Part shown: positions 1 to 5,886 of the stretch, piece after piece | How the letters are laid out: every line of letters starts with the position of its first letter | How positions within the stretch are numbered: position 1 is the first letter of the stretch | DNA from: Actinomycetota bacterium | Lineage (GTDB): Bacteria > Actinomycetota > Actinomycetes > Nanopelagicales > Nanopelagicaceae | DNA length: 6,587 nt | Reading direction: 5' to 3' | Assembly (NCBI GenBank): GCA_947459935.1 | Contig: CANHFN010000047.1 | Location: forward strand, 1-6,587 | The notes under the pieces: generated by a model | Seen by the model: the letters and a program-made list of their open reading frames with translations, nothing else | Told to the model about the DNA's origin: nothing | Databases searched by the model: none | Position numbers and translations under genes: made by a program

Positions 1-92
1 TACGCGAGGGCTTAAGTGTAGGTCATGGAGATACGAAAAATTGCCCGTGGCGTAATTGGTATAGGTGGCTGCTTAGGCATAAGGTTCGCGAC
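1..92 (+). other. Upstream gap, possible 3' end of a preceding gene
   Basis: No complete gene is visible here. In frame 1 the window opens with four codons (Tyr-Ala-Arg-Ala) followed by TAA at 13-15 and a second in-frame stop at 19-21, so the left edge could hold the last codons of an upstream gene. Frame 2 stays open until TAA at 53-55, so the end point is uncertain. In many actinobacteria the gene before this DksA-like gene is ileS or a divIVA-like gene, but the few codons visible cannot identify it. The rest probably holds the promoter of the next gene. Confidence 0.35.
56..85 (+). promoter_or_regulatory. Candidate promoter of the DksA-like gene, possibly leaderless
   Basis: TAAGGT at 80-85 fits the minimal -10 pattern TANNNT and ends 7 bases before the ATG at 93, so transcription could start at or next to the start codon. 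TTGGTA at 56-61 matches TTGACA at four of six positions with an 18-base spacer. The alternative reading is that AAGG at 81-84 acts as a weak Shine-Dalgarno, 8 bases from the ATG, on a transcript starting further upstream. The sequence alone does not separate the two. Confidence 0.4.
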
Positions 93-902
93 ATGCCTAA
101 GAAGCCTGTTAAAAAAGCGGTAGCCAAGAAGGTCGCGGCTAAAAAAGCTGCACCTGTCAAAAAGGCTGCTGCGAAGAAGGCTCCAGCCAAAAAAGCGGTT
201 GCAAAGAAGGCCCCGGCTAAGAAAGTTGCAAAAAAAGCCGCAGTAAAGAAAGCCCCAGCCAAGAAAGCAGTGCCAGTTAAAAAGGCCGCGGTAAAAAGTA
301 TTCCGGTGAAAAAGGCAGCAGGTAAGCCGTTTCCTTCAAAGACCACTCTTACAGTTGATGAGAAATCTCAAACTGTTTCAGTCTCGACTGTTGCAGCACC
401 TGTAGTAGCGCCAGTTATTGAGGAACGTCGTTTAGTAATGCCGCCACCACCTCGTCCTGTTAAAACTGGCAAGAAGATCGCACCCCTTAAGCCGATCAAA
501 GTAGCGCCAACTCCAGTGGTTGTTAGTGAGTCAGAGGCCCCTTGGACTAATGCAGAAATTAAAGCTGTTCGTGCTGAGATTTCTAAAGAGTTAGAACGCC
601 TACGTAAAGAGCTTGCTCTTGTTGAAATTGAAATGGATGAATTGATTCAAGAGTCCGGCGAAGGTGCTGGCGATGATCAAGCAGATGCTGGAACAAAAAC
701 TTTTGAGCGCGAGCATGAGATGTCACTAGTTATTAATGCGCGTGACATGGTTTTGCAAACAGAGCGAGCATTAGAGCGAATTGATAACAAGACTTATGGA
801 AATTGTGAAGAATGTGGTGCGCCGATTGGTAAGGCGCGCCTTCAAGTATTCCCACGCGCAACTCTCTGCATGCTGTGCAAGCAGAAGGAAGAACGGCGCT
901 AA
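93..902 (+). CDS. TraR/DksA-family zinc-finger protein with histone H1-like lysine-rich N-terminus
   Basis: A predicted 269-residue DNA- and RNA-polymerase-associated regulator built as a fusion. Residues 1-76 are almost only Lys, Ala, Pro and Val, with KK pairs every 4-6 residues and no acidic residue before D89, like histone H1 tails. Residues about 77-150 are a Pro/Val-rich linker. Residues about 152-232 look like the DksA helical hairpin, with an acidic turn near D194, D195 and D198. A C4 zinc finger follows: C238-x2-C241-x17-C259-x2-C262. DksA-family proteins bind the RNA polymerase secondary channel; the basic tail probably binds DNA. I recall a Streptomyces protein of this architecture, DdbA (SCO2075), described as a DksA-like DNA-binding protein, so the fusion is not new. 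The ATG at 93 is the only good start, as no ATG or GTG precedes it in frame. lspA follows after 2 bases. Family assignment is firm; function is inferred. Confidence 0.9.
   Translation: MPKKPVKKAVAKKVAAKKAAPVKKAAAKKAPAKKAVAKKAPAKKVAKKAAVKKAPAKKAVPVKKAAVKSIPVKKAAGKPFPSKTTLTVDEKSQTVSVSTVAAPVVAPVIEERRLVMPPPPRPVKTGKKIAPLKPIKVAPTPVVVSESEAPWTNAEIKAVRAEISKELERLRKELALVEIEMDELIQESGEGAGDDQADAGTKTFEREHEMSLVINARDMVLQTERALERIDNKTYGNCEECGAPIGKARLQVFPRATLCMLCKQKEERR
99..320 (+). repeat. Degenerate lysine/alanine-rich coding repeat
   Basis: This stretch encodes residues 3-76 of the DksA-like protein. Fourteen KK dipeptides recur at a pitch of 4-6 residues, in units such as AKKAP, AKKAV and PVKKA. At DNA level this is a degenerate 15-base period of AAR-AAR codons followed by GCN, CCN or GTN. 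Synonymous codons vary (AAA and AAG, all four Ala codons), so copies are similar but not identical. Repeats of this type tend to vary in copy number between strains. The composition also produces a long spurious open frame on the - strand. Confidence 0.85.
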
Positions 903-904
903 CG

Positions 905-1384
905 GTGCGAACATGGCGCACACTTTTTAGTGTTGCCTGGTTTGTCTGGATCCTGGACCTTGCTACAAAGATTTGGGCAGTCAACACTCTCTCTGACAGA
1001 TCGAACATCAAGGTATTGGGTTCATTTTTTCAATTAACCCTAGTTCGAAATCCAGGAGCAGCTTTTTCCTTTGCAACTAGCGCAACAATCTTTTTGACTA
1101 TATTCGCAATTATCGCGTTATTGACTGTTTTGTACTTTTCTCCTCGCATAACTTCAAAGGGATGGGCTGTTGTTTTAGGCCTTGTCATGGGCGGAATTAT
1201 TGGCAACCTGATTGATCGGATCTTCCGCGAACCAGGTGTTTTGCGGGGACATGTGATTGATTGGATGCAGCTGCCATATTGGCCAATATTTAACATTGCA
1301 GACTCAGCCATTGTGATTGCCGCTCTGTTAGCGATGGTGCTTACTGGGCGAAATATCCCGCCCATAACAAAGGTAGGCTCTTAG
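905..1384 (+). CDS. lspA: Lipoprotein signal peptidase (signal peptidase II)
   Basis: Inner-membrane aspartyl protease that cleaves the signal peptide of diacylglyceryl-modified prolipoproteins just before the lipobox cysteine. From GTG 905 it has 159 residues, normal for the family, and four hydrophobic segments at about 7-26, 58-78, 87-107 and 127-146. The two catalytic aspartates sit in their usual motifs: NLIDR (D104) and FNIAD (D133). The conserved NPGAAFS block lies at 49-55, and D18 in ILDLATK is also typical. I chose GTG 905 because it lies 2 bases after the upstream stop and puts a short basic N-terminus (MRTWR) before the first membrane segment. GTG 875 is in frame but overlaps the DksA-like gene by 28 bases and adds ten residues unlike the family. 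No good Shine-Dalgarno serves 905 (AAGGA at 885-889 is 15 bases away), so translation is probably coupled to the upstream gene. Confidence 0.95.
   Translation: MRTWRTLFSVAWFVWILDLATKIWAVNTLSDRSNIKVLGSFFQLTLVRNPGAAFSFATSATIFLTIFAIIALLTVLYFSPRITSKGWAVVLGLVMGGIIGNLIDRIFREPGVLRGHVIDWMQLPYWPIFNIADSAIVIAALLAMVLTGRNIPPITKVGS
1374..1379 (+). promoter_or_regulatory. Possible internal -10 element before the pseudouridine synthase gene
   Basis: TAGGCT lies inside the last codons of lspA and ends 7 bases before the ATG at 1387. TAGGCT is a common -10 form in actinobacterial SigA promoters, and the spacing would give a leaderless transcript. No -35 match is visible 16-18 bases upstream. The same bases could instead give a weak Shine-Dalgarno (GTAGG at 1373-1377, 9 bases from the ATG). 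Read-through from the upstream genes is likely in any case. Confidence 0.3.
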
Positions 1385-1386
1385 GC

Positions 1387-2328
1387 ATGAGCAATCGCCA
1401 AGCACGCACTTTAATAGTTCCTGAAGGTGTTGCTGGCGAACGTATTGATAGTGCATTAACCAGAGTCCTTGGTTTGTCTCGCACTTCAGTTGTGAAATTA
1501 CTTGAAGATGGAGACATCACAACCGGCGGCAAGGCGATGCCAAAATCTGATCGAGTTGCAGCTGGGCAAATCATCGAAGTTTTGATGCCAGAGCCAATTA
1601 ACTCTGATCCGATTCCATTAACACCACTAGAAGGCTTAGGCATTGTTTATGACGATGGCGATATTGTCGTAATCGATAAGCCAGTTGGTTGCGCGGCCCA
1701 CCCAAGTCCAGGGTGGACTGGCCCAACAGTTGTTGGTGCCTTGCTAGCTGCTGGTTACACAATTTCAACTTCTGGACCAGCCGAACGTCAAGGAATTGTC
1801 CATAGATTAGATGTGGGCACAAGTGGATTAATGATTGTTGCCAAGAGCGATAAAGCATTTCATGCTTTAAAAGATGCTTTCCGTAATCGGACGATAGACA
1901 AGATTTATCATGCAATGGTTCAAGGTCACATGGATCCAACTACTGGAACAATTGACGCACCTATCGATCGTCATCCAAAAGAGGACCACCGATTTGCAGT
2001 CATGGCCACTGGAAAAGAATCAATTACTCATTACGAAGTAATTGAGTTTTACCGCGGTGTCTCCATGGTTAAGATTGAATTAGAAACAGGCCGCACACAC
2101 CAGATTCGAGTTCACTTCTCAGCCCTGCATCATCCACTTGTGGGGGATACGACATATGGAGCAGACCCGGTTCTGGGTAAGAGTTTAGGAATGTCTAGAC
2201 CTTGGCTTCATGCTGCCGAACTCAACTTCGCCCACCCAGTAACCGGTGCGGCCCTTCACTTCCAAGCACCATACCCAGCCGATCTCACAGGCTCGTTGGC
2301 GTTGCTATCCGACGCCGTTCTGCCATAG
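1387..2328 (+). CDS. rluD: RluC/RluD-type 23S rRNA pseudouridine synthase
   Basis: Converts specific uridines of 23S rRNA to pseudouridine; RluD itself modifies helix 69 of the large subunit. The 313-residue protein has an N-terminal S4-like RNA-binding domain (about 12-70, with ERIDSALTRVLGLSRT), then the RluA-family catalytic domain. Visible motifs are DIVVIDKPVG (92-101), GIVHRLDVGTSGLM (136-149) with D142 as the catalytic aspartate, LETGRTHQIRVH (232-243), and HPLVGDTTYG (249-258). The length is typical. The ATG start lies 2 bases after the lspA stop, in probable operon with it; lspA followed by this gene is a very common pair in bacteria. Family and catalytic activity are clear. The choice of RluD over RluC or RluA specificity rests on the S4 domain and gene context and is less sure. 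Confidence 0.9.
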   Translation: MSNRQARTLIVPEGVAGERIDSALTRVLGLSRTSVVKLLEDGDITTGGKAMPKSDRVAAGQIIEVLMPEPINSDPIPLTPLEGLGIVYDDGDIVVIDKPVGCAAHPSPGWTGPTVVGALLAAGYTISTSGPAERQGIVHRLDVGTSGLMIVAKSDKAFHALKDAFRNRTIDKIYHAMVQGHMDPTTGTIDAPIDRHPKEDHRFAVMATGKESITHYEVIEFYRGVSMVKIELETGRTHQIRVHFSALHHPLVGDTTYGADPVLGKSLGMSRPWLHAAELNFAHPVTGAALHFQAPYPADLTGSLALLSDAVLP

Positions 2329-2332
2329 GTAC

Positions 2333-2338
2333 TAATCT
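2333..2338 (+). promoter_or_regulatory. Weak candidate -10 element before dnaE
   Basis: The 18-base gap before dnaE contains TAATCT, which fits TANNNT and ends 8 bases before the ATG at 2347. The gap has no purine-rich Shine-Dalgarno; the only AGG (2327-2329) is 17 bases away and overlaps the upstream stop. No -35 is recognisable at a 16-18 base spacing. If active, it would give a leaderless or nearly leaderless dnaE transcript; otherwise dnaE depends on read-through. Confidence 0.25.
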
Positions 2339-2346
2339 CGCCAATC

Positions 2347-5300
2347 ATGTCCAAGGATAATTTCGTACATCTGCACGTCCATACTGAGTATTCAATGCTC
2401 GATGGCGCCGCTCGTGTTGGCGAATTAATGGCAGAAGTTGCAGCTCAAGAGATGCCAGCAATTGCAATGACAGATCACGGCAATGTTTTTGGTGCATTTG
2501 AATTTTATAAGGCTGCAAAGAAAGCAGATGTTAAGCCAATCATTGGTATTGAAGCATATGTAGCTCCAGAGTCGCGATTTGATAAGAAGCGCGTGCAGTG
2601 GGCAGCTGGCGGAGAAGATGATGTATCAAGTGGTGGTGCATACACCCACATGACAATTTTGGCGGAAAATAATGAAGGACTTGGAAATTTGTTCCGCTTG
2701 TCATCACTTGCATCATTAGAAGGCTTCTATTACAAGCCTCGTATGGACAAAGAGTTATTGTCTAAATATTCGAAGGGATTGATCGCCACAACGGGATGTC
2801 CAGGTGGCGAGATTCAAGTTCGCCTACGCATGGGTGCTTATAAGGAAGCGATTAAGGCAGCTAGCACCTACCAAGACATTTTTGGTAAGGAAAACTTTTA
2901 CCTTGAAATCATGGATCATGGAATCGATATTGAATCTCGGGTTAAGGAAGACCTTCTCAAACTAGGCAAAGAGTTGGGATTACCCCTGCTCGCAACAAAT
3001 GATCTCCACTACACAAAACAATCAGATGCAGCAGCGCATGAAGCCCTGCTATGCGTGCAATCAGGTTCAACGCTGGCAGATCCTAAGAGATTCAAATTTG
3101 ATAACGATACTTTTTATGTGAAGACCGCAGCTGAAATGCGTGAGCTCTTTAAGGAAATCCCTGAAAGTTGTGACAACACATTACTTATTGCTGAACGTTG
3201 CAATGTCACCTTGCGCGAAGGCGAGAACTTACTTCCACAGTTTGAAGTTCCAGCTGGTGAAAGTGAAGATACCTGGCTCAAAAAGGAAGCAGAACGGGGT
3301 ATGCGCGAACGCTTAGGCGACCGCTTGACGCCAGAGCATGAAACTCGCCTGCAGTACGAACTCGGCGTTATGGAAAAGATGGGCTTTCCGGGTTACTTCC
3401 TTGTTGTTGCAGACTTAGTTGGGCACGCCAAGAAGGTTGGCATTCGGGTTGGTCCAGGCCGTGGATCAGCTGCAGGCTCCCTTGTTGCTTATTCACTAGG
3501 AATTACTGGATTAGACCCACTTGAACACGGCCTTTTGTTTGAGCGCTTCCTCAACCCAGAACGTATTTCTATGCCAGATATTGACTTGGACTTTGATGAG
3601 CGTCGGCGCAGCGAAATGATTCGTTATGCCACTAATAAGTATGGCGAAGATCGTGTTGCCCAGATCATTACCTATGGCACGATTAAATCGAAGCAAGCGA
3701 TAAAAGATTCAACACGAGTTCTTGGCTACCCATATGTTGTGGGGGAAAAGTTAACAAAAGCATTGCCACCCAGTGTGATGGGTAAAGACATCACACTTAG
3801 CGGAGTGTTTGATACCAAAGATGATCGTTATGGTGAAGCAGGAGAGTTCCGAGCTCTCTATAACTCGGATCCAGATTCAAAACGAGTTGTTGATACGGCT
3901 CGTGGCCTAGAAGGCTTAAAGCGTCAGTGGGGCGTGCATGCCGCGGGTGTTATCTTGTCTCGCGAACCGTTGTTAGATGTGATTCCAATTCATCGGCGCG
4001 ACGCCGATGGTGCGATCATCACTCAGTTTGATATGGGAGCGTGTGAAGCAACTGGCTTACTCAAGATGGACTTCTTGGGGCTTCGAAATCTTTCAGTCTT
4101 AGATGATTGTTTATTGAACATTAAGGAGAACCAGGGCATTGATGTAGTCCTTGAATCCTTAACGTTGGATGATCCAAAAACTTATGAGTTACTAGGCCGA
4201 GGTGACACATTAGGTGTGTTCCAGCTCGATGGCGGACCAATGCGTGCACTACTAAAAAGCATGTCACCGGATTCATTCGAAGATATTTCTGCAGTTATTG
4301 CTTTGTATCGCCCGGGCCCTATGGGCGAAAACGCACATAACAACTACGCGGATCGTAAAAATAAGCGCAAGCCCGTGGAATCAATTCATCCGGAATTAGC
4401 TGAACCACTTCAAGAGATTCTGGGAGATACCTACGGTCTTATCGTCTATCAAGAGCAGGTAATGGCTATTGCTCAAAAGGTTGCTGGCTTCTCACTGGGT
4501 CGCGCAGATCTTTTACGTAAGGCGATGGGTAAGAAAAACAAAGAAATTTTGGATAAAGAGTATGTTCCTTTTGAAGCAGGCATGAAGGAAAATGGCTTTT
4601 CAACTGCTGCTATTAAGCGCTTATGGGAAGTTTTGATTCCATTTTCTGATTACGCATTTAACCGTGCTCACTCTGCTGGATATGGTGTTGTTTCTTACTG
4701 GACCGCCTACCTAAAGGCTAACTATCCAACTGAATACATGGCTGCATTGCTGACATCTGTGCGAGATGACAAGGATAAGTCAGCTTTGTATCTATCTGAA
4801 TGTCGACGAATGGGTATCAAAGTTTTGCCGCCAGATGTTAATGAATCAGATGCTGAATACACACCGCGCGGAGTAGATATTCGCTTTGGTTTAGCTGCGA
4901 TTCGAAATGTTGGCGAAGGTGTCGTAGCTTCGATTAAGAGTGCACGTACAAGTAAGGGTCGCTACACATCCTTTGGTGATTTCCTTGCAAAAGTTGATGC
5001 CCAAGTCTGTAACAAGAAAACTATTGAATCCCTGATTAAAGCAGGAGCCTTTGGATCTTTAGGATCATCTCGTAAAGGTTTGATTGCAGTGCACTTAGAG
5101 GCAATTGACTCTGTTATCGAATCAAAGCGTGCAGAAGCAATTGGGCAGTTCGACTTGTTTGGTGGGGAAGCGGTAACTGCCGTTTCAGGATTAGATATCG
5201 AAGTTCCAGCTGGTGAGTGGGATAAATCGATGTTGCTCACCTATGAACGTGAAATGTTAGGCCTCTACGTTTCAGATCATCCACTTCTTGGCGTGGAGCA

Positions 5301-5844
5301 TGTCCTACGAGCCAACACCGATATGTCAATTAGCGAAATTGTCGATGATGGCGCACAACATGAATCTATTGTGACAATTGGTGGCTTGATTACAAGTGTT
5401 ACACGTAAAGTTTCTCGTCAAGGTGCTTCATGGGCTGTTGTTACAGTTGAAGATCTAGAGGGCGCACTTGAAGTTCTATTCTTTGCAAATACCTACAATC
5501 AATATTCAATGTCTTTGACTGAGGACAGAATTGTTACGATCCGAGGTCGCGTTGATCGCCGAGAAGATAAGTTGCGCTTTACAGCAATTGAAATGTCGAT
5601 GCCGGATATCAATATGGCTCCCACGGGCCCATTAGTGATTTCCTTACCAATTCAGCAGTGCACCCCACCTGTTGTGGAACGAATCAAGGAAATCTTGAGA
5701 TCTCATCCAGGAAAGCGCGAAGTTCATTTGCAATTAAATGACAATGGAAACAGCACGGTGATGAAAGTGGATGCGTTAATCACCTCATCGCCAAGTTTGA
5801 GTGCTGATCTAAAATCAATTCTGGGGCCTAACTGCCTCGTTTAA
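2347..5844 (+). CDS. dnaE: DNA polymerase III alpha subunit (DnaE1 type), replicative polymerase
   Basis: Catalytic subunit of the chromosomal replicase, a C-family polymerase of normal length (1165 residues). Domains in order are as follows. The PHP domain (about 6-290) has all nine expected metal ligands: H10, H12, D19, H44, E69, H101, C151, D219 and H221. The palm/thumb/fingers core includes GPGRGSAAGSLVAY (369-382), PDIDLDFD (410-417) with catalytic D411 and D413, and the third aspartate D575 in KMDFLGLR. Tandem helix-hairpin-helix follows at about 828-905, then the beta-clamp motif QFDLF (934-938) and an OB fold (about 1005-1085). From memory it parallels mycobacterial DnaE1 to the last residues (ILGPNCL against LLGPGCL). 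The intact PHP site predicts built-in 3'-5' proofreading, as shown for M. tuberculosis DnaE1. The start is fixed by FVHLHVHTEYS beginning at residue 6. No frameshift or missing key residue was seen. Confidence 0.98.
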   Translation: MSKDNFVHLHVHTEYSMLDGAARVGELMAEVAAQEMPAIAMTDHGNVFGAFEFYKAAKKADVKPIIGIEAYVAPESRFDKKRVQWAAGGEDDVSSGGAYTHMTILAENNEGLGNLFRLSSLASLEGFYYKPRMDKELLSKYSKGLIATTGCPGGEIQVRLRMGAYKEAIKAASTYQDIFGKENFYLEIMDHGIDIESRVKEDLLKLGKELGLPLLATNDLHYTKQSDAAAHEALLCVQSGSTLADPKRFKFDNDTFYVKTAAEMRELFKEIPESCDNTLLIAERCNVTLREGENLLPQFEVPAGESEDTWLKKEAERGMRERLGDRLTPEHETRLQYELGVMEKMGFPGYFLVVADLVGHAKKVGIRVGPGRGSAAGSLVAYSLGITGLDPLEHGLLFERFLNPERISMPDIDLDFDERRRSEMIRYATNKYGEDRVAQIITYGTIKSKQAIKDSTRVLGYPYVVGEKLTKALPPSVMGKDITLSGVFDTKDDRYGEAGEFRALYNSDPDSKRVVDTARGLEGLKRQWGVHAAGVILSREPLLDVIPIHRRDADGAIITQFDMGACEATGLLKMDFLGLRNLSVLDDCLLNIKENQGIDVVLESLTLDDPKTYELLGRGDTLGVFQLDGGPMRALLKSMSPDSFEDISAVIALYRPGPMGENAHNNYADRKNKRKPVESIHPELAEPLQEILGDTYGLIVYQEQVMAIAQKVAGFSLGRADLLRKAMGKKNKEILDKEYVPFEAGMKENGFSTAAIKRLWEVLIPFSDYAFNRAHSAGYGVVSYWTAYLKANYPTEYMAALLTSVRDDKDKSALYLSECRRMGIKVLPPDVNESDAEYTPRGVDIRFGLAAIRNVGEGVVASIKSARTSKGRYTSFGDFLAKVDAQVCNKKTIESLIKAGAFGSLGSSRKGLIAVHLEAIDSVIESKRAEAIGQFDLFGGEAVTAVSGLDIEVPAGEWDKSMLLTYEREMLGLYVSDHPLLGVEHVLRANTDMSISEIVDDGAQHESIVTIGGLITSVTRKVSRQGASWAVVTVEDLEGALEVLFFANTYNQYSMSLTEDRIVTIRGRVDRREDKLRFTAIEMSMPDINMAPTGPLVISLPIQQCTPPVVERIKEILRSHPGKREVHLQLNDNGNSTVMKVDALITSSPSLSADLKSILGPNCLV

Positions 5845-5874
5845 ATCCAGACTCATAGGTTGGGGTCTAGCCGT

Positions 5875-5880
5875 TACAAT
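5875..5880 (+). promoter_or_regulatory. Candidate -10 element of hisD, leaderless arrangement
   Basis: TACAAT matches the TATAAT consensus at five of six positions and ends 6 bases before the hisD ATG at 5887. Transcription would therefore start at or within a base or two of the start codon. There is no Shine-Dalgarno in the 42-base gap at a usable distance. No clear -35 lies 16-18 bases upstream (CTCATA at 5852-5857 is the best-placed hexamer and is poor), but -35 boxes are weakly conserved in actinobacteria. This is the strongest of the -10 candidates in the window and suggests hisD has its own promoter. Confidence 0.55.
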
Positions 5881-5886
5881 TGCCCA

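Noticed and set aside
41..65. TTGCCC (41-46) with TATAGG (60-65) as a promoter
   Set aside because: The spacer is only 13 bases, too short for a usual housekeeping sigma-factor promoter.
23..346. Open frame on the - strand with repeated Phe/Ala/Leu/Gly, looking like a membrane protein
   Set aside because: It is the antisense of the Lys/Ala codon repeat in the DksA-like gene. The low-complexity pattern follows from AAG and GCN codons read backwards, and the + strand frame encodes a recognised family.
72..1643. The 9-mer CTTAGGCAT occurs at 72-80, 1380-1388 and 1635-1643, twice close to a start codon
   Set aside because: The third copy is inside rluD coding sequence and the second is split between the lspA stop and the rluD start. 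The copies differ in position relative to the ATG, so a shared regulatory role is not supported.
733..1939. Further - strand open frames (733-1011, 1030-1365, 1341-1643, 1598-1939) opposite the DksA-like, lspA and rluD genes
   Set aside because: Each lies opposite a clearly recognised coding gene, shows no family motif and has no convincing start signal.
3511..5240. Short - strand open frames inside dnaE (3511-3696 and 4962-5240)
   Set aside because: They lie inside conserved polymerase domains and encode nothing recognisable.
5849..5868. Inverted repeat AGAC...GTCT between dnaE and hisD as a terminator
   Set aside because: The stem is only four pairs with a 12-base loop and no following T-run, and it sits next to the likely hisD promoter.
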